Assembly: GCF_023078275.1 (NCBI RefSeq)
Contig: NC_062974.1
Coordinates: 25,580,110-25,644,109 of the forward strand
Origin: Leguminivora glycinivorella
Taxonomy: Eukaryota > Arthropoda > Insecta > Lepidoptera > Tortricidae
DNA length: 64,000 nt
Direction: 5' to 3'
The notes beneath the pieces are model-generated. The model had not been told where the DNA came from, did not search any database, and saw only the letters and a program-made list of their open reading frames with translations. Positions 11,203 to 20,524 of this stretch are shown here, one piece after another (position 1 is the first letter of the stretch; each line of letters starts with the position of its first letter). Position numbers and translations under genes: made by a program.

Positions 11203-12033
11203 TATAGGTAGTGTTCCGTACATAAAATACCCGTAAGCTGAAGTCACATCTATCAGCAACGATCCGCATTTTGTGTATGTGAAATCGCTTTAGCTTTCCG
11301 ATGCGTAAGCGTCTTCATACTAACGAGCGATTTCTCATATACACAAAATATGACCGCGCCCTTAAGCAATAAGGGTTACGAATGAATATTATATATTTTT
11401 ATGAACCCGCTAAGAACTAGTACTTTATCAAGTTAAGGAACAAATAAACCACCTTGAAATTCAGATATTATGACATCTATCATCTAAATCATCTTCAATT
11501 CATTAAATGTCTTAGAAACCTTTCCTATGAAGAGATTGCTTTTTTATGCCAAAATACAGATAAGGTGGCTTTACAAGGAACAAATACCTTTGTTTACATA
11601 TTAGTGCATTTTCACGTTATCCTATTCGATATCGCATGTAGTACCGATATCCCATACATTACAGTCGCCTTCTTGGAGTTTTTCCATTGAAATCCTTCCC
11701 ACATCCGATATCGGATCGGATAATGTGAATGAAAACGGACTTAGGCTAACAACTTTATATTTTGTACCGATACAACAAGCTCGTACCATCCAAACACACT
11801 TTAAAGACTATCCAATATGCCTACGATTGGCACTTAGACAGTGCAGTTAGGCGAATGCTGTTGCAACGCCTTGGTTGCTGGACCACAGACTATGTAGGCA
11901 ATTATTCTGGATAATTACTGGCAATTGAACAGGACAGGCACATGTGGCTATTGCAAAATAGAAACTAACTGTCTTATTTACTGTACTGAGGATGTAGATA
12001 AAATGTCAATCGTGTTTTAACTAGATTGTAAGA
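11203..12033. other. No feature recognised (shared by both units)
   Basis: Short open frames without motifs. A TTTTGTGTATGTGAAATCGC / GCGATTTCTCATATACACAAAA inverted pair (about 11270-11350) suggests another small MITE. Confidence 0.4.
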
Positions 12034-12171
12034 ACAGTTAACCAATTGGAACCCTGGGCATCTGCAGAACTATGTTATAGTGACGTTATAAATCAGATTG
12101 TAAGAAATCTCTTACTGCTTGTCATTTTGACATGGTTGTAGAATGGCCTAAAGTTCCAATTAGTTGACTGT
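12034..12171. mobile_element. MITE with ACAGTTAACCAATTGGAAC TIRs
   Basis: Left end ACAGTTAACCAATTGGAACC and right end GTTCCAATTAGTTGACTGT are complementary. The interior includes GACGTTATAAATCAGATTGT. The same family is at 58919-59048 (near-perfect arms) and 31961-32432 (unit 2, interrupted by a SINE). Confidence 0.7.
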
Positions 12172-12250
12172 ACATAACAAACTCTTAGAACGATTTTTTT
12201 TTTTTAATTAAAAACTGGCCAGTGATTGACCTTGAAAGAATGAAAGACGA

Positions 12251-12496
12251 GCCATCCTGAAAACGATTGAAAATAGACGCGGAAAAATGATCGGACATTT
12301 GATGCGACACGACCACTTTTTTATTACTATTCTGGAGGGACGGATTGGTCGTAAGAGAGGTCGAGGAAAGCCCAGACGCAGCTACATGGACCAAATAAAA
12401 GAAAAAGTAGGGGCCGTGTCGTATCAAAGTGTCAAAGAGCTGGCACAGGATAGAAAAAGTTGGAAAATACTCCACCGACAAGAGATTAACTCTTAA
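12251..12496 (+). pseudogene. RTE-like reverse transcriptase C-terminus
   Basis: An 82-codon open tail includes RRGKMIGHLMRHDHFF, EGRIGRKRGRGKPRRSYMDQ and AQDRKSWKILHRQ before TAA at 12494-12496. This matches the C-terminal region of lepidopteran endonuclease/reverse transcriptases (family knowledge): the basic GKRGRGRPR stretch and the DR-x-W-x-x-LHRQ end. The RT catalytic core is absent, so it is a 5'-truncated retrocopy. The stop codon lies inside CTCTTAAG, the 8-bp site duplicated by the hAT-like insertion that starts at 12498. The LINE's 3' tail therefore resumes at 18062 as TTTATGATGATGATGATTG. The block is missing from unit 2. Confidence 0.75.
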
Positions 12497-12497
12497 G
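12490..12497. repeat. hAT target-site duplication, left copy
   Basis: CTCTTAAG, identical to 18062-18069. It matches the usual hAT target pattern nTnnnnAn. Confidence 0.75.
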
Positions 12498-12982
12498 CAG
12501 GGACCGGACAACCCCTTCCGCGCTACAAGCCTTTCATTGGGAATCCCTAACGTAAGGACGACCCAATCGAGAGACTCTCCCTTTCGAACTGCAAGCCCAT
12601 TCATTTGACTAGCCCTTACAAAAAACTTAGCAAAACAATAAAGCTAGCCCTGTGCATTGGCTTACCGCTATCCTATACGGCTTGCAAGCCTTTAATAAGG
12701 GTTACCCTTATTTTAAGCGCTATTTATAAGGCTTTCCCTTTTGTTGAAGCGTAGTCGAGCCTTGCGTGAAAGAGACAGGATTATGAATCTAAGCTAGTGT
12801 AAGAGGCGGAAGGAAAATGCGCTGTTGCCACTCCGCACTATGCGCCCCATTTTTAATTTTGCAACGAAACATGTTTTCGTTGGATAGAAGTAGAACACGG
12901 CTAGAAATTATTTTTAATGAACTGGGAGACAAGGGACTGAGGATCGCCTGATGGTAAATGATCATCGTCGCCCATAGATCAG

Positions 12983-13128
12983 TATGTATGTTCGTACGTA
13001 TGAATGTATGTATGAATGTATGTAGGTATGTATGAATGTATGTAGGTATGTATGTATGAATATAAATATATAAATATGTAAATATGTATGTATGCATGTA
13101 AATATACATGTATATTTACATGCATACA
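12983..13128. repeat. (ATGT)n microsatellite ending in a 40-bp perfect palindrome
   Basis: Repeats of TATG/TATGA/TAGG run from about 12983. The last part, 13089-13128, is a perfect palindrome centred at 13108/13109 (TGTATGCATGTAAATATA and its complement). Confidence 0.85.
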
Positions 13129-13205
13129 GTGTTGGCCGAAAATCAATACAATTAACCATTATCATTACACATTGAAAACGTTAATTGCCAACATAAAAAT
13201 AAGCC

Positions 13206-14779
13206 GTTTTCGTCATCCAACTCGCCTTGATGAGTTAATTGGGTGAGCAGTTCCTAAGATAGAGCTGATGCTGAACCCTGGCTTTTCCCAGGGGAACGCG
13301 GGTTTGGTTTAACATAGGCAAGCGCTGTTTTCGTCATCGGACTTGTTTTGATGAGTACTTGAGTGAGCAGTAACCAAGGTAGAGCTGATGCTGAACCCTG
13401 GCTATTTCTAGGGGAACTCGGGTTTCGTGCAACATAGGCAAACGCTGTTTTCGTCATCGGACTTGTATTGATGAGTACTTGAGTGAGCAGTAACCAAGGT
13501 AGAGCTGATGCTGAACCCTGGCTTTTCCCAGGGGAACGCGGGTTTGGAGTAACATAGGCAAGCGCTGTTTTCGTCATCGGACTTGTCTTGATGAGTACTT
13601 GTGTGAGCAGTAACCAAGGTAGAGCTGATGCTGAACCCTGGCTATTCCTAAGGGAACTCGGGTTTCGTGCAACATAGGCAAACGCTGTTTTCGTCATCGG
13701 ACTTGTATTGATGAGTACTTGAGTGAGCAGTAACCAAGGTAGAGCTGATGCTGAACCCTGGCTTTTCCCAGGGGAACGCGGGTTTGGAGTAACATAGGCA
13801 AGCGCTGTTTTCGTCATCGGACTTGTCTTGATGAGTACTTGTGTGAGCAGTAACCAAGGTAGAGCTGATGCTGAACCCTGGCTATTCCTAAGGGAACTCG
13901 GGTTTCGTGCAACATAGGCAAACGCTGTTTTCGTCATCGGACTTGTATTGATGAGTACTTGAGTGAGCAGTAACCAAGGTAGAGCTGATGCTGAACCCTG
14001 GCTTTTCCCAGGGGAACGCGGGTTTGGAGTAACATAGGCAAGCGCTGTTTTCGTCATCGGACTTGTCTTGATGAGTACTTGTGTGAGCAGTAACCAAGGT
14101 AGAGCTGATCCTGAACCCTGGCTATTCCTAGGGGAACGCAGGTTTGGAGTAACATAGGCAAGCGCTGTTTTCGTCATCGGACTTGTTTAGGTGAGTACTT
14201 GAGTGAGGAGTAACCAGGGCAGAGCTGATGCTGAACCCTGGCTATTCCTAGGGGAACTTGGGTTTCGTGCAACATAGGCAAACGCTGTTTTCGTCATCGG
14301 ATTTGTATTGATGAGTACTTGAGTGAGCAGTAACCAAGGTAGAGCTGATGCTGAACCCTGGCTATTCCTAAGGGAACTCGGGTTTCGTGCAACATAGGCA
14401 AACGCTGTTTTCGTCATCGGACTTGTCTTGATGAGTACTTGAGTGAGCAGTAACCAAGGTAGAGCTGATGCTGAACCCTGGCTTTTCCCAGGGGAACGCG
14501 GGTTTGGAGTAACATAGGCAAGCGCTGTTTTCGTCATCGGACTTGTCTTGATGAGTACTTGAGTGAGCAGTAACCAAAGTAGAGAGCTGATGCTGAACCC
14601 TGGCTTTTCCCAGGGGAACGCGGGTTTGGAGTAACATAGGCAAGCGCTGTTTTCGTCATCGGACTTGTCTTGATGAGTACTTGTGTGAGCAGTAACCAAG
14701 GTAGAGCTGATGCTGAACCCTGGCTATTCCCAAGGGAACGCGGGTTTGGTGTAACATAGGCAAACGCTGTTTTCGTCAT
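13206..14779 (-). repeat. Left minisatellite array, 120-bp unit, about 13 copies
   Basis: Each unit contains (on +) TTTTCGTCATCGGACTTGT, GATGAGTACTTGAGTGAGCA, AGAGCTGATGCTGAACCCTG and AACATAGGCAA. Two unit types alternate from 13441 to 14160 (TTTTCCCAGGGGAACGCG versus TATTCCTAAGGGAACTCG), making a 240-bp higher-order repeat copied three times almost unchanged. A 2-bp insertion (AGAGAG) occurs near 14581. The unit is the reverse complement of the right array's unit. As 120 is a multiple of 3, long open frames exist on the minus strand (13254-14177), but the translation is just a 40-residue repeat. Confidence 0.95.
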
Positions 14780-15225
14780 CGTGAAATATCTGAGACTCGT
14801 CTTTATGACTGGTACTTGGTTGAGTTGAGTAGTACCATAGAATCTGTCAAACTATTTCTGTTGATTGTTGTGAATTCTATGAAGATCGTTTGAAACAGAA
14901 ATACTTTTCTGGTGGAAATCAAGCATACAGTGCGTCTGATAGTAAGTAGTTACCGTAGTCTATGGACGCTTGGAACTCCAGTATTCTCTTTATTCCCTGT
15001 GTTACTATTAGTGAAATCGACTGTACTTAATTTTGATATTCAAATGGATATACATACGTATTTTTTTAGACACAAATAAAGTGTTTCATGTATGGCAAAT
15101 TAATAAATGTGTTCTAACTACTTGATGTTAATATTCACTTCTGGTAAGATTTTTGTTCAATTAATATTATGTTTTTATGCCTAACTTGAGATTGCATGAA
15201 ATATTTCTATATTATAATGTACCGA
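14780..15225. other. Spacer between inverted arrays
   Basis: A 446-bp single-copy stretch between the two opposed arrays that would form the loop of a giant hairpin. It contains CATAGAATCTGTCAAACTATTTCTG and its imperfect complement around 14835-14910. No coding content. Confidence 0.6.
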
Positions 15226-17109
15226 AACCAGAGTTTCCCTAGATACCGCCAGGGCTCAGCTACAGCGCTGTCTTGCGCTACTGCGCACCCAAGTCCTCGT
15301 CAAGACATGTCCGATGACGCAAACAGCGTTTGCCTATGTTACACCAAACCCGAGTTCCCCTAGGTACAGCTAGGTTTCAGCATCAGCTCTATCTTGGGTA
15401 CAGCTCACCCAAATACTCATTAAGACAAGTCCGATGACGAAAACAGCGTTTGCCTGTGTTACACTAAACTCGAGTTCCCCTAGGTGCAAACAGAGTTCAC
15501 CATCAGCTGGACTTTGGGTACTGGGTACTGCTCACTCGAGTACTCAAGACAAGTCCGATGACGAAAACAGCGTTTGCCTGTGTTGTGTTACACTAAACCC
15601 GAGTTCAACTAGGTGCAGCCAGAGTTCAGCATCAGCTGGACTTTGGGTACTGCTCACTCGAGTACTCATCAAGACAAGTCCGATGACGAAAACAGCGTTT
15701 GCCTGTGTTACACTAAACCCGAGTTCCTCTAGATGCAGCCAGGATTCAGCATCAGCTGGACTTCGGGTACTGCTCACTTGAGTACTCATCAAGACAAGTC
15801 CGATAACGAAAACAGCGTTTGCCTGTGTTACACTAAACCCGAGTTCCCTTAGGTGCAGCCAGAGTTCAGCATCAGCTGGACTTTGGGTACTGCTTGCTCG
15901 AGTACTCATCAAGACAAGTCCGATGACGAAAACAGCGTTTGCCTGGGTTACACTAAACCCGAGTTCCCCTAGGTGCAGCCAGGGTTCAGCATCAGCTGGA
16001 TTTCGGGTACTGCTCACTCGAGTACTCATCAAGACAAGTCCGATAACGAAAACAGCGTTTGCCTGTGTAACACTAAACCCGAGTTCCCCTAGGTGCAGCC
16101 AGGGTTCAGCATCAGCTGGACTTCGGGTACTGCTCACTCGAGTACTCATCAAGACAAGTCCGATGACGAAAACAGCGTTTGCCTGTGTTACACTAAACCC
16201 GAGTTCTCCTAGATGCAGCCAGGGTTCAGCATCAGCTGGACTTCGGGTACTGCTCACTCGAGTACTGATCAAGACAAGTCCGATGACGAAAACAGCGTTT
16301 GCCTGTGTAACACTAAACCCGAGTTCCCATAGGTGCAGCCAGAGTTCAGCATCAGCTGGACTTTGGGTACTGCTCGCTCGAGTACTCATCAAGACAAGTC
16401 CGATGACGAAAACAGCGTTTGCCTGGGTTACACTAAACCCGAGTTCCCCTAGCTGCAGCCAGGGTTTAGCATCAGCTGGATTTCGGGTACTGCTCACTCG
16501 AGTACTCATCAAGACAAGTCCGATGACGAAAACAGCGTTTGCCTGTGTTACACTAAACCCGAGTTCTCCTAGATGCAGCCAGGGTTCAGCATCAGCTGGA
16601 CTTCGGGTACTGCTTACTCGAGTACTCATCAAGACAAGTCCGATGACGAAAACAGCGTTTGCCTGTGTTACACTAAACCCGAGTTCCCATAGGTGCAGCC
16701 AGAGTTCAGCATCAGCTGGACTTTGGGTACTGCTCGCTCGAGTACTCATCAAGACAAGTCCGATGACGAAAACAGCGTTTGCCTGGGTTACACTAAACCC
16801 GAGTTCCCCTAGGTGCAGCCAGGGTTCAGCATCAGCTGGACTTCGGGTACTGCTCACTCGAGTACTCATCAAGACAAGTCCGATGACGAAAACAGCCTTT
16901 GCCTGTGTAACACTAAACCCGAGTTCCCCTAGGTGCAGCCAGGGTTCAGCATCAACTGCACTTCGGGTACTGCTCACTCGAGTACTCATCAAGACAAGTC
17001 CGATGACGAAAACAGCGTTTGCCTGTGTTACACTAAACCCGAGTTCTCCTAGGTGCAGCCAGGGTTCAGCATCAGCTAGACTTCGGGTACTCATCAAGAC
17101 AAGTCCGAT
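15226..17109 (+). repeat. Right minisatellite array, 120-bp unit, about 15.7 copies
   Basis: The unit reads (on +) GATGACGAAAACAGCGTTTG, CTAAACCCGAGTTCCCCTAG, GTGCAGCCAGGGTTCAGCAT, ACTGCTCACTCGAGTACTCA and AAGACAAGTCC. It is the same family as 13206-14779 in opposite orientation, but its own variants (GTGCAGCC, CTCGAGTAC) mark separate homogenisation. Variants such as GCCTGGGTTAC recur at 15941, 16421 and 16781, a 360-480-bp higher-order pattern. Units at the left edge are the most divergent. Both strands are open for hundreds of codons (15544-17124 on -, 15923-17176 on +), explained by the 3 x 40 period. The last unit is cut short near 17090. Confidence 0.95.
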
Positions 17110-17613
17110 AAAAAAACCGGCCAAGAGCGTGTCGGGCTACGGTCAGAACCTATCAAGTTCAAAACAATTTTCCTAGAAAGTCGTTATAAAGTTCTAGTTT
17201 TGTGATTTTTTTCATATTTTTTAAACGTATGGTTCAAAAGTTAGAGGGGGGGACGCACTTAATTTTTTTTTTCCTTTAGGAGCGATTATTTCCGAAAATA
17301 TCAATATTATCAAAAAACAATCTTAGTAAACCCTTATTCATTTTTAAATACCTATCCAACAATATATCACACGTTGTGGTTGGAATGAAAAAAAAAATCA
17401 GCCCCCACTTTACATGGGGGGGTACCCTAATAAAACATTTTTGCCATTTTTTATTTTTGAACTTTGTTGGCGTGATTGATTTGATATACATATTGGGACC
17501 AAATTTCAGCTTTCTAGTGCTAACGGTTACTGAGATTATCCGCTGACGGACGGACGGACAGACAGACATGGCGAAACTATAAGGGTTCCTAGTTGACTAC
17601 GGAACCCTAAAAA
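17110..17613 (-). mobile_element. GGGTTCCG-type element inserted in the array edge
   Basis: On the minus strand it starts TTTTTAGGGTTCCGTAGTCA, continues TTTCGCCATGTCTGTCTGTC, CGGATAATCTCAGTAACCGT and TACCCCCCCATGTAAAGTGG, and ends GCTCTTGGCCGGTTTTTT. This is the same family as 40706-41299. It splits the last satellite unit: residual satellite (GCTTTTGCCTGTGTTACGCCCGAG) resumes at 17617. Confidence 0.8.
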
Positions 17614-17642
17614 GCAGCTTTTGCCTGTGTTACGCCCGAGCA
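17614..17642 (+). repeat. Residual 120-bp satellite fragment
   Basis: CAGCTTTTGCCTGTGTTACG then CCCGAG matches the start of a right-array unit, displaced from the array by the 504-bp insertion to its left. Confidence 0.65.
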
Positions 17643-18061
17643 AAGCAGGAGCCTATCATAACTATAAGTATTTGGTATTGAAAATTGAACCTTATTTTAT
17701 CTACAGCCGTTTCCATTAAACAGAAACGCGCAAATATCACACACAGTGCCGCCATAGGTAACGATCGTATGTTATTTCGTTCGGAGTAATGTGTGCTTTA
17801 TGAGCGAGGTACAGGATTTAAACTCGCACGATATGATCTATAAGGGAAAGCAAATAAAACCCAATATAAGGCTCACCCTTATGGCGTTAGGCTGAGCCGA
17901 TGATAAGGGTTTTGAAAGGGTATTGGGCTATTTTAGGTAAGCGCTTTCGTTAGGGCTTTAAAAGCAAAATGAAAGGGTATCGCGTCAAAAGGGTAGGGTA
18001 AGTTAAGCCTAACGAAATACCCATACAAAACCCCGTATAAGGGATAGCGGGCCGGTCCCTG

Positions 18062-18069
18062 CTCTTAAG
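18062..18069. repeat. hAT target-site duplication, right copy
   Basis: CTCTTAAG, identical to 12490-12497. It is followed by the RT remnant's (ATG)n-type 3' tail. Confidence 0.75.
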
Positions 18070-18084
18070 TTTATGATGATGATG

Positions 18085-18300
18085 ATTGACCTTAGTCGCA
18101 CCTGATGGAAAGTGACGACAAGGCCGAGGTTGTAGCTCACTGGTTCAGTAACAGCCTATTCACTCTTGACTTGAATTCACCCAGATTGTATTCGCCCGGG
18201 AATACAGATGAGGGGAGCATGTTCCATTCCTTAGCAGTAATCCAGTCCTCATAGAGAATAATTTAATTTGTATTTTTTAGTAGACACACTACTATTTCAA
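18085..18300 (+). repeat. Dispersed repeat fragment (LINE-like 3' region)
   Basis: GTCGCACCTGATGGAAAGTG, AACAGCCTATTCACTCTTGA and GAATACAGATGAGGGGAGCA are words I associate with a lepidopteran LINE-derived repeat. No open frame remains. Confidence 0.4.
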
Positions 18301-18307
18301 CTATAAA

Positions 18308-18508
18308 CTGAAATAAATGTCATATACAAAGAAAAAGTGACCAAGGGAAATTGTGTCATATACTTGAAAATTTCGACCCTTGCCACCGTATCCGAATGGC
18401 CGAGTGGTTTAGGCATCCATTGCGATAACGGAGGACGCTGGTACGAATCCAGCTTTGAACACTTGGAGGCCTTGATCACTTTTTCTTTGTATATGACATT
18501 TATTTCAG
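18308..18508 (+). mobile_element. tRNA-headed SINE flanked by inverted arms
   Basis: A pol III A-box-like TGGCCGAGTGGTTTAGG (18398) and a B-box-like GGTACGAATCC (18440) precede a tail CACTTTTTCTTTGTATATGA. The tail (18470-18508) is repeated in reverse complement at 18308-18350, so a SINE sits against an inverted copy of its own tail. It is a SINE and not a functional tRNA: the stems do not close. Confidence 0.6.
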
Positions 18509-18681
18509 TGTACATAACAAATTCAGCCGATTATGCTTCCAATTTTATTACTTATCTATGTGGATAAATATCCATCACGCTTCCGCAAGTATGTCAGTGT
18601 GAGAGTGACAGATGTCTTATCCACGTGGATAACATTAAAAGTATGATTCTCTGCAATAGTAATTATGTTGAAAAGACTGAA

Positions 18682-18978
18682 GCGCTGGTGGCCTAGCGGT
18701 AAGAGCGTGCGACTTTCAATCCGGAGGTCGCAGGTTCGAACCCCGGCTCGTACCAATGAGTTTATCGGAACTTGTGCGAAATGTCATTTGATATTTGCCA
18801 GCCGCTTTTCGGTGAAGGAAAACATCGTGAGGAAACCGGACTAATTCCAATAAGGCCTAGTTACCCTTCAGGTTGGAAGGTCAGATGGCAGTCGCTTTCG
18901 TAAAACTAGTGCCTACGCCAAATCTTGGGCCAGGCTTCCATGAGTCGTGGCAAAATTCCGGGACAACGATGATGATAT
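18682..18978 (+). mobile_element. tRNA-derived SINE (GCGCTGGTGGCCTAGCGG)
   Basis: The tRNA-like head GCGCTGGTGGCCTAGCGG ... GGTTCGAACCCCGGCTCGTA has clear A and B boxes. The body includes AGCCGCTTTTCGGTGAAGGA and CAGTCGCTTTCGTAAAACTA. It ends ACAACGATGATGATAT. The unit 2 copy is at 32602-32897. Cloverleaf closure is absent, so it is not annotated as a tRNA gene. Confidence 0.8.
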
Positions 18979-19036
18979 ATTCGTTATCAGTCTAGAAACA
19001 AACAGAGAGTAAATAACTTATTTAGTAAGTATTTAA

Positions 19037-19217
19037 CCGACTTCAAAAAAAGGAGGAGGTTCTCAATTCGACTGAATGTTTTTTTTTATTTTTTTTTGTA
19101 TGTATGTTACTCGATATCTCCGAGAATCATGGACCGATTTTCAAATTCAAAGGTTTATTATTTTTTGCTTTTTAGTTTCTCCGTGTTTTGTAATGCGCTT
19201 ATTTTTGAAGGCGGTTT
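19037..19217. mobile_element. MITE-like repeat with AACCGACTTCAAAAA ends
   Basis: Left AACCGACTTCAAAAAAAGGA, right ATTTTTGAAGGCGGTTTT; the interior has TACTCGATATCTCCGAGAAT and GGACCGATTTTCAAATTC. Unit 2 copy at 32958-33136. Confidence 0.6.
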
Positions 19218-19271
19218 TATTTTTTATGTATTAAATTGTACACAATTGTACGTAATTGTAATTGAAGGCGA

Positions 19272-19443
19272 CTATGGGATATGGGTTAAATTGTGGTGTA
19301 GGCGAGAGGCTGGTAACTTGTCACTGCAATGCCACAGTTTCGTTTTCTTTTAACCCCTTATTTGCCAAGAGTGGTCCTGAAGCTTTAATAGTTTCATGTG
19401 CTCTGCCTACCCCTTTATGGGATATAGGCGTGATTGTATGTTG
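19272..19443 (+). repeat. Dispersed repeat, GTAGGCGAGAGGCTGG family
   Basis: Second copy in unit 1 of the family at 7343, more divergent (GCCACAGTTTCGTTTTCTTT; GTGGTCCTGAAGCTTTAATA). Unit 2 equivalent at 33185-33355. Confidence 0.6.
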
Positions 19444-19768
19444 TTGTAAATTGTACTTTTAGTATTCGTCTTATGTAAATAAACATAATTTTATTTAAGT
19501 AAACATAACTTGAAATAAACCATTACTAAAAAAAATCTAATGAGACGATGATGCAAAGCTGCCATCATTAATATGAGCATCTAAACGTCTGAATCCCTTT
19601 TTCAGCCTAATTTTAGTAGATAAATCATCCGATCCGCCCCACCCCCTGTTTTTGTGCCCGAATAATTGCGCGCCTGTAAAGCACTGGTCCTACCAGAAGC
19701 GATGAGTTATTGGTGAAAATATACGAACAAAATATAGTTGGTCCCGTGTAAATAAAAGAGGGCGCGAG

Positions 19769-19914
19769 TTACGCCATGGCTTGCGTGGGCGACGGTCGCG
19801 CGATGATCGCGCGACGGCGATGCGACGCATACGAAATCAAACCTTATCGATATGGAAGTATGAGACGCGACGGCGACGGTCGCGCGACCGTCGCCCACGC
19901 AAGACACGGCGTTA
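19769..19914. mobile_element. GC-rich MITE, GCGTGGGCGACGGTCGCGCGA arms
   Basis: Left TTACGCCATGGCTTGCGTGG and right complement ending CAAGACACGGCGTTA; the arms of about 60 bp carry repeated CGACGGTCGCGCGA words. Unit 2 copy at 33741-33896. Halves of the same family lie at 22898-22968 and 36575-36658. Confidence 0.8.
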
Positions 19915-20038
19915 TACCACAGAATATATTAATAGTACAAGTACAGAAGGCCCACTGCTTTGATGTTCACGAAATGCCGCCTTTTTAAATGCCTACAAAA
20001 TTTTGACAAAGAAACCAGCCGCACGTGCGCAGCGTCGG

Positions 20039-20346
20039 ATGATAGGGTTGCCTATGGATTAAAACGAATTAATTACTCAGATAAAATGTTATACTATTAT
20101 ATTTAAGTCTTGGGTACTTTCTAGTTATATATTTTTTTAAATACTGTATATTTTGGTTTAAGTTCCAACATCACAAGCCTTATTGAACTTTTCCGTGGGA
20201 CTTAATCAATAATAGATCTGTGTAAGAATGTCCTATGGTATATATTCCATTCATGATGTCTATTTAACTTAGCATTGTTAGTCATTCCACACGCGGACAT
20301 CGCATATGAACCTTAAAAGAACTCGCGACGTTAAATAACAATAGAT
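20039..20346. other. Unit 1-specific 300-bp stretch
   Basis: Between GCGTCGGATGAT and TGTGCGAACATG unit 1 has about 300 bp of AT-rich DNA absent from unit 2 (34010-34020). No terminal repeats were recognised, so insertion versus deletion is undecided. Confidence 0.6.
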
Positions 20347-20524
20347 TGTGCGAACATGCGTTCCGTGAAAACGCGCGCCACCCCTGATTAGGCCGCGAAC
20401 TCGCGGCCGCCGACATGTACTTGTAGCACGGCGATAGAATCGCGGAGTGAGCCGCCCCTGGTTATACTTCATCGCTCGGCTACGAACTATAACTCGCTCG
20501 CGCTATCATCGCGTCTCTTTTATT

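Larger units (their letters stand above)
12498..18061. mobile_element. 5.56-kb non-autonomous hAT-like element carrying inverted minisatellite arrays
   Basis: The termini are CAGGGACCGG (12498) and CCGGTCCCTG (ending 18061), flanked by the exact 8-bp repeat CTCTTAAG; CAGGG-type ends with an 8-bp TSD are the hAT signature. Subterminal sequence on both sides is full of CCCTTA / TAAGGG words (about 12640-12750 and 17850-18050), a usual site for transposase binding in hAT elements (inference). The interior holds a left minisatellite array (13206-14779), a spacer (14780-15225), a right array in the opposite orientation (15226-17109), and a GGGTTCCG-type element inserted at the right array's edge. 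No hAT transposase motif was seen, so movement would need a transposase from elsewhere. It is absent from unit 2. Confidence 0.75.

Noticed and set aside
13254..14177. 307-codon minus ORF in the left array
   Set aside because: It is a 40-residue satellite repeat in translation; overlapping frames on other phases are also open. Annotated as a repeat.
13206..17109. CRISPR-like regular array
   Set aside because: Tandem units without distinct spacers, 120-bp period, in eukaryotic DNA; it is a minisatellite.
15544..17176. 526- and 417-codon ORFs on opposite strands
   Set aside because: Both are products of the 120-bp period. No promoter, splice sites or motif support a protein.
18682..18756. tRNA gene
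   Set aside because: Clear A and B boxes but no closed acceptor stem, followed by a SINE body and repeated elsewhere. The same applies at 18386, 21397, 32602, 35073 and 63388.
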